DNA of 64,000 nucleotides from Zygnema cylindricum (Eukaryota > Streptophyta > Zygnematophyceae > Zygnematales > Zygnemataceae), in the NCBI GenBank assembly GCA_037447655.1, contig JBBHKE010002574.1:62001-126000 (forward strand). Direction: 5' to 3'. The translations under genes were made by a program, and so were the position numbers. This document shows positions 43,501 to 53,823 of the stretch, in pieces (position 1 is the first letter of the stretch; every line of letters starts with the position of its first letter). Below the pieces are notes generated by a model. It did not search any database and had not been told where the DNA came from. It saw only the letters and a list, made by a program, of their open reading frames with translations.

Positions 43501-43557
43501 GTATGAAAGGGCAGTTTCAAGATTTTTTTTTTTCCTTATCAGCGGCGATACTGCCTC

Positions 43558-44604
43558 TGAAACTCTGAGACCTCCATAAGTCCTCAGAGTGGACAGCTTC
43601 CAAGAAGCCTCTAGGATAATCCTGACCCCTTTGTGTTTAAGCAAAAATAACTGCCACCCTGGCAGACAAAAACTCTGACCAACTTCACCCCTGTGAAGAC
43701 AAGACTCCCCTGAGTCGATAGCAAAAAGAATCTCTGAATTTGCTCCCCTGAGCAGTAAGTTATGGAGGGTCAAAGTTGACCTTTTGTACAGAAGCTCTCT
43801 GGGAGAGAGGGTCCTATCTTCTAATTTTTCTAAGTCCTATCTCTCTCACAGACTCTATCTACTGATGTACGGAACCAATCAGAATTGAGTTCCGTACGCA
43901 AAAGTACAGCTGCCGGTGTACTTTATGTACGATATTGTACGACATGGCCAAAATGTCGACACATGTCAAATCCGGATTCGGTGCCATAATCTCCGGAGAT
44001 TCCACAATCCAACGGAATTTCGCCACGCGTCATCCGATGTGGCGATGGCCACAAACCGCCGAAATCTTCCTCCGCGATCTCGGCGCTAATCCCGGCCGTC
44101 CGATTAAATTCGGCTTTAATCGTAGCCGTAATAAATACATGCGCGGTATTTGTTTCATTTACGAAACAAATGCGCGGTACTGATTTTTGTCCGTACCGTA
44201 AGTCGTACATTATATATTACTGGATCTATGTATCCCGTAATTCATTTCAGTTAAATGGTTTATCGCACGTATACATATTTAAATAAATATCAAACTATAT
44301 GATACGTAACACTACCGCTAGACTAAACGGCTAAGGCTACCGGCTATTTCCTGCCTGCCGGCCGGTAGGTACAAGGATCAAATCCTGCCGCCGGCACATA
44401 CATTTTAATTAAATATATAAACCCTAATATAAAATTCCCGTAAACCTCAGGATAGCCAAGGTAGCCATGGCTCTAGCTTCCTCTCCACTTTCTCAGTGAC
44501 TGCGACAAGTTTGAGAGTTGGAGAGAGAAGTTAGAGTAGACTGCCTCGACTTCTATATTTCTTTTCAGGCCTAGAAAATACTAATAAAACCATTAGTTTC
44601 TACA
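43558..44604 (-). repeat. Solo LTR H (B family)
   Basis: 1047 bp, TGAAACTC...TTCTACA, flanked by perfect GCCTC duplications (43553-43557 and 44605-44609). tRNA-like module 44320-44407: A-box-like TAAACGGCTAAGGC, stem GCCGGC/GCCGGC, B-box core GATCAAATC, TTTT. Confidence 0.95.
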
Positions 44605-44609
44605 GCCTC

Positions 44610-45499
44610 GTCACTGTATTGAAATCCTATACAATCTTCCACTTTGTCGTTATCTCCGACAAAAAAAAATATGTCCTCTTCATTTTCTGCCCATGTAACG
44701 ACAACCCTTCGTCATTGCACAGACTTACAGCGCCGACACTGGTCCGTCGCTGGTCCATGAGGAGCGAGTTTAAACATTAAATGGATAAGATTCTGACTAT
44801 TAAGAAAGACGCCCGCTTTTATTGTGCATCATTTTCACATTTTTACATCGAGAAGAAACAATCAAATGGAATGAATACAAAACCAAATATAAGTACAATA
44901 CGATCAAGGTAAAGGGAGAGCAGTGAGATACATAAAGTTATAATGTCGGCATGTAAGGATGATACACAAAAGAGTACATGGCGATCACATTAGATACAAT
45001 TCAATACAAAAAAGATATGAAGATATACACATGAATCAAAATGAAAAAAAACAAAATTTTACAAAAAAACAGTGTAAATTCACAGTAAAATAGTCATTTA
45101 TAACAACAGTGGAAGCTAGGAAAATACAATTTTATATTTCACGGTGATATCCTTTACAACGTTATACTCCACAAAGTATGTGTTGAATCCATATAATCTA
45201 CAACATGATACAAAGCCGTATGTCATATACTACTCAAAAAAACCCGTTTATATAATGGAAAACCCATACTAAAAATAAAAGTTTACCTAGGTAATACTAC
45301 ACAGAATATCTAAGTGGTCACCGCCAGCCGTCACGGCAAAGATAGGTCCCTGCAAAGTACTCCACGAGTTGCTCCAAACGATGTATTCCGACCAACTTCT
45401 CGTATATGAACCTAAATTCTTCACGGAATTCATATGTTGTCGTGGGGTGAGAATAAATTCACCGACCGTCGATTGGGTTTCACCGGAAAAAAAATTTGA
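44610..45499. other. No recognisable gene
   Basis: 44610-44760 continues the CGTCR-rich flank seen at 43.1-43.5 kb and may be the transposon end. The rest is AT-rich with no ORF or repeat I recognise. Confidence 0.5.
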
Positions 45500-46115
45500 A
45501 TGTCGATTTTAATATCGTATACAAAGGATAAACAAAGGAAAAACGAACAACAGGGGATACTTGAGTTAGAAAATAGGGGGGAAATGAAAAAGAGAAAGTG
45601 GGCGACGAGAGTGAGAGTGACGAATAGAGAAAGGGTACGGGACTTAACGAGAGAAAGAAAGAGAGAGAGAGTGGAAAGAAGAGAGGGGATAGATTAATAT
45701 AGATAAGGTATGGAAAAGAATAGAAGAGAGAGAGAGAGAGAGTATAGGATGAAGAAGGGGGTATACAATATTAGAAAAAAAGTACGGGATAGAATAAGAG
45801 AGAGAGAGGGAGAGAATGGGAACAAAAGAATGACAGATAGTAGTTGGGGAAATATGTAAGATAGAAAGGATGAGACAGACAAAGTGGATAGAATATAGTG
45901 ACTGCCAGTAATAGGGCCAGTAATAGGTAAATGGTACAGAACAGGACGAGACAAAGGGAGAGTTTGGGAAAGAGAGAGTGCGAGAGAGAGTAGAAAAAGG
46001 GGACGAGAAGAACGAAAAAGTTTTTACAATGCGAAGAGGGAGAGAGAATGAGAAAGGAAAAAAAGATAGAAACGAAAAGAGGGTGAGAGTGGGACGAAAA
46101 ACCGGATACAGCGAC
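45500..46115. repeat. Purine-rich (GA) low-complexity tract
   Basis: GAGAGA and GGGA runs through about 600 bp. The long open frames on both strands are by-products of the composition. Confidence 0.85.
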
Positions 46116-46681
46116 ACACTTACCCATGCTATTATTCGTATATCGTAGAAGATGACGCGCCCTTATAGGTTGTATCGCCATGTAATCGACAACCCTAATA
46201 TTATTGTAAAATCCCTAATAATCCATGGCGGACTGAATGTCGTTCCATCACCAGTGGCGGCGGTTCGACGCATTTTCTTAAAAAAATATATTTTTTTACT
46301 GAAATGGACCCAGGGTTTTCGCACATCACTCACCCGTTGACCAGGACGTGGATGGGATTGGTCAGAACACGAATCTTTTATTTGTGTTCTGTCCGCACTC
46401 GCCGCTAATTTGTTATCTTTTCGGGTTTTCAAGGCGCCACGTATTTTTCCAATGTAAATTGTGTAACTTTATTATAATATGTACGCATTATGACTCTAAA
46501 TTGTTGTCATTTTGTGTACCACACCCCATTTTAGAGTCAAATTCAACTCTAGTCAAGGTTTATCTCCTTCACAAGTCCGGTATTACCGTTATGTTTCACT
46601 TTGAACATGTAATAGGATACATATGCACTATTAAGTTACACGGACCTCAAATAATGTTCAAACGGTTACATATTAGAATAA
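46116..46681. other. Unassigned flank of the fold-back element
   Basis: An open frame at 46348-46725 (+) has no recognised motif and runs into the TIR, so I do not call it. Ends with TAGAATAA (46674-46681), the target duplication of the next element. Confidence 0.5.
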
Positions 46682-47095
46682 GGGAATTGCTAATCGCAGG
46701 GACGATTTTTGCTGCGCGCAGATAGTTGTCAGAAATTGTACATTCGAAGTACAGTTCCGCACAATCTACGTACTTTTAAATTCAGATTTGACGTTTAGCC
46801 CGTCGAACAAATTTGACTGGCGAAATATTGTAACGGCGGCTAAAAAACTGTCGCGCTTGCGAACGTCGACCGTCATAAAAAAAAATACAATTCACCGGCG
46901 CAGGTTTACTGGAACAAAACTGCGGCATCCACATATAAATATAATGGCTGCGCGCAGGTAGTTTCTCACTTCACGTGAGCTCCACTGTGAGAGCACACAC
47001 CGACATTTTGACTTAGCCGCAAAAGTGGAATCTAATCGCGAACCGTTACACTGATTTTAGACACAAATTAAAGGACGACGTACAAGTGTACAACA

Positions 47096-47576
47096 CATAG
47101 TTGTTCACGGCGTTTAGTGCGAAAGATTTAATTGCGACGAATTATACGTAACAAACGCATTGAACCTTTTGAAAAAATCGTAAAAATCGTTAATGAATTT
47201 TCGTCCGTACTATTCCGTACATGTAAACAAAAATAAATTTCACATATATCGCAGTTTCTACCATTTCGTACATTTTCCGTATCTTTTTTTAATACTCCGT
47301 ACATTTTTGGTACAATTCCGTACATTTACGTAAAATTTTTGTTCAGTTTACCGGACAGAAAGTACTACGAAGTGCAACGTAACTTTTCGTCAAATTTCGT
47401 ACATTTACCGCACAAAACCGTACAGCTATCGTAAAATACCGTACAGTTTCCGTAAATCAGCCGTTCAGTTTACCGGACAGAAAGTACATCGCGTTTTTTT
47501 CCGATTTATTCAAAAGTCACGAATTATACGTTTTAATCGGAAAAAAGGAAAAAATCGCGCGATTTGAACAACTATG
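47096..47576 (+). mobile_element. hAT-like MITE X, copy 1
   Basis: 481 bp, ends CATAGTTGTTCA/TGAACAACTATG, flanked by GTACAACA on both sides (47088-47095, 47577-47584). Internal inverted segments around CCGTTCAGTTTACCGGACAG. No coding potential. Confidence 0.9.
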
Positions 47577-48115
47577 GTACAACATGAAAAAACTCGCACG
47601 AAACGAAATAAACTTCGTACAAAATAAAAAAGCGTAGCGTTACTGTAGTTTCATCATAGTTGTTCAAATCGCGCGATTTTTTCATTTTTTCCGATTAAAA
47701 CGTATAATTCGTGACTTTTGAATAAATCGGAAAAAAACGCGATGTACTTTCTGTCCGGTAAACTGAACGGCTAATTCACGGAAACTGTACGGTATGTACA
47801 GTAATTGTACGGTTTTGTACCCAAAAAGTACGGAATTTGACAAAAAGATACGTTGCACTTCGTAGTACTTTTTGTCTGGTAAACTGAACAGAAATCTAAC
47901 GGGAAACGTACGGAATTGTACCAACATTGTACGGACTATGACGAAAAAAAACGGGAACTGTACGAAAAATGTACAAACTGCGGGATATGTAAAATTTATT
48001 TTTGTTTACATGTACGGAATTGTACGGAAGAAAATTCATTAACGATTTTAACGATTTTTTCAAAAGGTTCAATACGTTTGTTACGTATAATTCGTCGCGA
48101 TTAGATCGTTCGCAC

Positions 48116-48326
48116 TAGTGTTGGGTATCGGGTAGATTCATATCGCGATAATCTCGATATTCGATATATCGAATATCGATCGAGGAGGATCCTCGATATA
48201 TCGTACCGAGACCAACATAAATTATCGCGATATATATCGCAAAAATTTCGTGTCCGTACAGGCAGAGTACGGAAAACCGTACGAAAAATAGTACGGAGAA
48301 TCGTACGAAAAATCGTACGGGTTTTT

Positions 48327-48358
<32 letters not shown>

Positions 48359-48583
48359 CTGAGCGCTCAGTGGGGGGGGGGGGGGGGGGGGGGTGGGGGT
48401 TTTGGAAAAAAAAATTTAAAATTTTCATATTCGATATATCGTCGATACGATATATTGGCGATATATCGGCGATATATCGCGATAATTTGAAATTCGATAT
48501 ATCGAAGCGATATATCGAATATCGGGTACATGAAATTCGATATATATCGAATATCGGCAATGGGTCCTCGATACCCAACACTA
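48116..48583. mobile_element. hAT-like MITE Y with CGATATATCG array
   Basis: 468 bp, TIR TAGTGTTGGGTATCG and its complement, flanked by GTTCGCAC (48108-48115, 48584-48591). The interior is full of TCGATATATCGA-type palindromes and holds a long C/G hairpin. Non-coding. Confidence 0.9.
48329..48399. repeat. C29-centre-G22 perfect palindrome
   Basis: A run of 29 C, then ACTGAGCGCTCAGT, then 22 G, T, 5 G. The centre is itself palindromic, so one strand can fold end to end. The G side could form quadruplexes and the C side i-motifs. Run lengths may be imprecise because such tracts are hard to sequence. Confidence 0.9.
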
Positions 48584-48763
48584 GTTCGCACGAAACGCCG
48601 TGAACAACTATGAGTTTCATCGATATTTATACGCGGGTACGCATTTTTATTTTGTACGAAGTTTATTTCGTTTCGCGCGAGTTTATACATGGTGTACGTC
48701 GTCCTTCAATTTGTGTCCAAGTTCAGTGTAACGGTTCGCGATTAGATTCCATTTTTGCGGTTA

Positions 48764-49474
48764 AGGGCAAGGTTCCATTAGGGAAAAAATGACGTTGTTT
48801 ACTGAAAGCCGTACTGTTCTGTACAGTGCCGTACCAAAAAAAATAAAATGTCAGAAAAACAAGGCTACTGTACTGAATGAGGGATTTGATTCTCCATGTT
48901 TATGGGCGTTAATGTGGACCGTCGGATGCATAATCGGATATGACATCGTCTGACACTTTCAGTTCGCAACAAGTGACCCCGAGTAGGTCAATTCTCAGCG
49001 CCTGAACGAATTGCATCGTGCCTCGTGGAAAAGTGAACAAATATCTACGATGACCGCGCGACCAGGTGGGTACACGTCGCACATGACATGTGCCTTCCGC
49101 CAGGGAGGATTCGAGGCCACCGGAAGCCGCAATAAAATCTTTGACGGAGGATATTGTTTCACGCGTCTGTCGCCATCCACTAACCATTTTGACATTTTCA
49201 TACGTTTTTACAAATCCTAAGTTTCGTCAGCCCGTACAAATTTTATTCAATACGTCGTACGAGTCACTTTTTACCTTCGTTGATAAAAATGTGTGGTCGC
49301 AACTTGCTTTCAAAGATTCTGTAAAGATTACCAGAATCACGTTCATCTACGACGTGGACCAATAAAACTGTGCAGCGCAAATAAAATGTCGGTTACTGAC
49401 CCGACACAATGGAACGGTCGCTTCAGTAAACGAATTTTCGACGTTTACTGAGACCGCCTAATGGAACAACGCTC
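48764..49474. mobile_element. Harbinger-like MITE Z
   Basis: About 710 bp with imperfect TIR GGGCAAGGTTCCATTAGG versus GAGCGTTGTTCCATTAGG, and TTA next to each end. Its absence from the other arm of the fold-back element shows it is an insertion. TIR style and TTA fit PIF/Harbinger. No coding potential seen. Confidence 0.65.
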
Positions 49475-49824
49475 TTAGTCAAAATGTCGGTGTGTTCTCT
49501 CACAGTGGAGCTCACGTGAAGTGAGAAACTACCTGCGCGCAGCCATTTTATTTATATGTGGCTGCCGCAGTTTTGTTACAGTAAACCTTCGCCGGCCGTG
49601 TGAATTGTATTTTTTTTATGACGGTCGACGTTCGCAAGCGCGACACTTTTTTAGCCGCCGTTACAATATTTCGCCATCAAATTTGTTCGACGGGTTGACC
49701 GTCAAATCTGAACTCAAAGGTACGTAGCTTGTACGAAAATGTACTTCAAATGTACAATTTCTGACAACTACTGTACCTGTGCGCAGCAAAAATCGTCTCT
49801 GCGATTAGCAATTCCCTAGAATAA

Positions 49825-50557
49825 ACTTTTACTGCCATACGACATATGTAAGCATGCGACGATACGCTTTCGTAACATACGCATTTTTTCGCATGTGAAC
49901 ATGTCATCCGTTCACATTATCACACACAAAAACAAGCATTTGAATACATACGAACGCCTATGTTGCAAACTAAACTCCACGTTTATTCTAAGCGCAGTTC
50001 TATATGCGACCGACATATATTCATCACACTTTCCGTACGATTTCCGATAATGAAGTACAGAAATGTACGGACAGCCACCTTACGTACACAACACTATTCA
50101 TGAAATATGTACGGTGACACCATTGACACTTATTCACAAGAACCGTAATTAACGTCACGGAAAAAATAGAATCAGTCATTGTATTTCGGGTATCAATGTC
50201 AAAATTTTGGGGCGCCGATATAGAGTACATAAGTCTATTAAGTAATAATGATTCACGGTGTAGATGTCATGATGACTGAACAAAAAGCTTCTCATCTTCA
50301 TCATTATTCTTTGCCAAACTGTTACTGGTAATATTTAATTCGTAATTTCCCGTGCAGCCGTACTGCGCAATTAAACTACAGTACAGTACCGTACAGTACC
50401 GTACGTGTGTGTACTTCTCCAAGTGAAAAGTCTCTCTCCGTCAGAGCATGCCCTCGCCAGCTGAATGCATTCCCTGTATAGTCCTTGGGGTTCTTTCCGA
50501 TCCGCGATGACGTCATAGCTGCATCCCTGCCCGCGCCTGGTGCAAACACGTGGCGCC
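49825..50557 (+). promoter_or_regulatory. Upstream region of the GH31 gene
   Basis: No ORF. Holds a repeated CAGTACCGTA motif at about 50380-50405, a perfect TGACGTCA (bZIP/CRE-type) at 50508-50515 and CACGTG at 50547-50552, ten bases or fewer from the ATG. No clear TATA box. The transcription start is not determinable. Confidence 0.45.
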
Positions 50558-51506
50558 ATGGCGCGTGGAGGCCTCGTCGGAGCTGTACGGATGTCTCGCC
50601 ATGGCCTCCAGCAAGGTCTCAAGGTGAAGCAGCTCTTCCAAATCCTCGCCGCGGGATTCGCGCTCCTTTGTCTCTTCCACTTCAGCCACGTGGCGCCTTC
50701 CGGTCGCGCGATAACCAGAGCCTCTGGCGGAGCGAAATCGGGGAAGTCGGGGAGTGCCAGCTGGCATTACGACACGCGTCGGCTGGTGGTGGAAGGAGCG
50801 GGTGACACGTGGGAGGAAGATGAGGCGGGAGGCGGAGGTACGGTTTCTGGCGGAGGTCCGTACAAAGCGGCGCAGTTTGCGGAGGCCGGCATCATCGTAC
50901 GGATCGCGGCGAAGCGCGGCCTGCGAGTGCCGGCGGGCGGTGCGGGGGAGGCGCTGAAGCTGAGGGATTTGGTGGACCCGAGGGTTCAGGGAGGGGAGAA
51001 TTTGTGGGGAGAGAGAGGGGAGGTAGAGGGGGAGGAGGGAGGGAAGAGGAGGTGGGAGGACGGGGTGGAGAGTGACGACGATATGGTGGCGGTAAGGGCG
51101 GTGGAGAAGGCATTGCAGGAGACGTCAGCGGTGGAGGTAGAGAGAGGGGAGGGAGGGGGAGGGGGAGGGGGAGGTGAGGTAGGGGAGGAAGGAAGGCGGA
51201 GGGTAGGAGGAGCGGAGGAGGGAAGAGCATGGAGTAGGAGTGAGGTGAATGGGGAGGGAGATGAGTGGGATACGGCCGGGAGGGAGGGAGTGGAGAGACA
51301 GGACTCGTGGGAGGACAGCGAGGAGGTGGAGGGGAAGAGGGGGCGAGAGAGAGAGGAAGACGAGGATGACGGAGGTGGTGCTGAGGGCGGAAGGAAGGGG
51401 AAGCAAGGTGTGGCTGGGAGTGATCTTAGCGGTGTGAAGGGGGAGAGGGAGAGCGAGGGCTCTGGAGGGGTGGGATCTCTGGGAGCCGATGCTCTTCTCG
51501 TCATGG
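50558..51506 (+). CDS. GH31 gene exon 1: signal anchor and acidic linker
   Basis: ATG in strong context (GCCATGG). Basic N-terminus, then a hydrophobic stretch FQILAAGFALLCLFHF (about residues 27-42) that should act as a type II membrane anchor or signal sequence, so the protein is expected in the secretory pathway. From about residue 150 the exon is Gly/Glu/Arg-rich low complexity. Donor G|GTGAGT at 51507, phase 1. Confidence 0.75.
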
Positions 51507-53754
51507 GTGAGTCTTTTCACGTCTCATGTGTCACGTCACTCTCTCTCTCTCTCCCTCTCTCTCTCTCTTTTATCGCTCTCTCTCCTGTCTGTCCTTCTCT
51601 CTCATCTCTCCCTCTGTCCTCTCTTTCTCTTCTCTCTCTCTCAATTCTCCCTCATCTCTCCCTCCCTCTCCTCTCGCTCGTCTTCTCGTTCTCTCTCTAT
51701 CTTTCTCCCTCCTCGCTTGTCTCTCCCTTTCTCTCCTCTCTCTCTCTCTCTCTCCTCTCCCCCCTCGGATATATATGGTACAAGTACACAAATAAGGTAC
51801 CTTTTGGAGAGTCTCTCATCACTCGATTCCGTTCCCTTGTCATAAAATGAAATTGTTTGGCTCAGAATCGACGGGTATCGAATTGCGGTTTCTATATTGG
51901 CAGTGCTCATTTTCTAGAGGACCACGGAGGTCGGTTTGGACTCAGTTAGGTTTTAAAAACTCCCTCGCTCTGATTTGCAATCTTGTTTCTCTAGCCGTTT
52001 GAGCCAAAAACTTTCCTCTCCTTCTCCTTTGCAGATTCTCCTCCGGTGATTCCCCCTGTGTATGTCTCCACGGACCTCATTTCTGTGACTGTGGTTGACT
52101 CGGGCAGGACAAAAGTGACGGTCAGGGGCAAAATTGTTGATCTGCCCGGCAGGAGGCCTGGGACTGCCCCGATAAAGTTTCTACCGTTGACTATCGATAT
52201 TCCTCCAATTGAAGTGGGCGGTCATATTGTGGCCGGACTGGAGGTGGTCCCAACAAAAGGGGGGGGGGGAGAGGGAGAGGGAGACATTTTGAAGTGGAAT
52301 CTTTTGAAAAGGCCAAATGCAAAGGGTGAGGTGGACTTGAGGAACAGTAGCGAGGAGGGAGAAGAGACAGAAGGGAAGGACAGGGAGAAGAATGAGAACA
52401 TGGAGGTAGACAAGGAGGGCCATAAAGACGGAGGTGAAGGTGACAGTTCGGATGTATTTGATGGGTCTTATCAAAATTATATGACTAAAAGGAAAAGTGG
52501 AACTGAGGAGGGCGTTGGAGAAGAGTTTGAAGATGCTGTGAGAGATGCATCGGAGGATGAAAACGAGTCAGTAGAGGAACTTGGTGGGAAAGGAGGTCCA
52601 AAGAGACAATTAAAGACCTGGAGTGCAGATACTGTGGGACACAAGGATAAGACCAGAGAAAGGGGCAGTGGGGAATTTGCCAATGCAATCGAAGGAAATA
52701 CCAAACGACGTTTAGAAACGGAGGGAGCGACTGGAATGGGGAAGCCCGGAGTCGGGGAAGGTGGTGCGGCTGAAGGTGTGGAGGCTTTGCTTGCCCATAT
52801 GCCATCAACTTATCTTGTTTTTTTTGTTTGCCCTTATGCCTTCAAATGCCGTCACGTTAATTATTATTGTACATCAGATAGTCAAGTTCATACTGTGACA
52901 ACCGTGTGAGTGTTGCAAGATGTTGACTTTTTGGGAAAGACATATACTACGGAACATTGATAAACACAGGAAACCAACGTTCCACAAAGTATACCCTGTC
53001 CCCGAAGGAAGAAATCCTGTTGCCACGTTTGGTGCATAATTGTGGCAAATGTATTCATGACTAATGCTTTGTCAGATGTCATTTGGCGATTTGTGTCTAT
53101 GCTTCAAGAAGGCGGTTGGTGTAAGTGAGTTACCTAATGAAGTCTATAGCTTGTGAAACTGGACGGTTATGATTCTAATAAACAACTAGCTAAGCCGCCC
53201 ATCACTACTAGAGTAATGGAATTATTAGTGCAAATGCGAAACTAGGATGTGTAACACTAATTTAGTGTAGGGAGGCATGGCTGATGTAATTCACTTCCTT
53301 GAATACTGTTACGGACACTGATTTTTGATTTTTGGCCTGAAAAACAGGCGACATTGTTGTAAACTCTAGTGGCAATGGGCAATGTAGTGAAATCAGAACG
53401 TTTATGATTCTAAAGAAAATCTAGCTTGTGAAACAGGACGTTTACTATTCTAAGGAAAAACCAGCTTGTGAAACAGGACGTTTATGATCGAAGGAAAAAC
53501 TAGCTTTTCGAATAAAACATTTATGATTCCAAGGAAAAACTAGCTTGTGAAATAGAAGGTTTATCATTGTAAGGAAAAACTAGGTTGTGAAACAGGACAA
53601 TGTGTGATTGTTGTGCTCACTGACCTTGCATTGTGAAGGCTGATCGTGCCTCCAGGCAGTCGGCTGCCGCCTCTCGATGTGGAAGTCAGAGTGTCTGCGG
53701 AGGTCATCGGCCCGGCAGCGGTGGCCGTGACCTGGCAAATTCAGGTATCCCTTC

Positions 53755-53823
<69 letters not shown>

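Larger units (their letters stand above)
47655..48612 (-). mobile_element. hAT-like MITE X, copy 2 (inverted, itself interrupted)
   Basis: Same ends as copy 1 in reverse order, flanked by AGTTTCAT (47647-47654, 48613-48620). Without its own insert (48116-48583 plus one TSD) it is 482 bp, the reverse complement of copy 1 with modest divergence. Confidence 0.9.
46682..49816. mobile_element. Palindromic fold-back element carrying four nested MITEs
   Basis: Ends GGGAATTGCTAATCGCAG and its complement, 8-bp duplication TAGAATAA at both sides (46674-46681, 49817-49824). The left arm 46682-47095 closely matches the reverse complement of the right arm 49475-49816, and the inner parts match around a centre near 47630. 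Removing the nested inserts leaves about 967 bp that is nearly one long hairpin. No transposase. The 8-bp duplication fits hAT or a similar superfamily. Confidence 0.85.

Noticed and set aside
46348-46725. 125-codon ORF next to the fold-back element
   Set aside because: It runs across the TSD and into the TIR and shows no domain.
48222-48690. ORFs over the fold-back centre, one with a poly-Pro run
   Set aside because: Poly-Pro comes from the C29/G22 palindrome; the rest is MITE sequence without coding features.
51526-51910. Ser/Leu-rich ORFs in the CT tract after GH31 exon 1
   Set aside because: They begin after a good GTGAGT donor and are simple-repeat translations.
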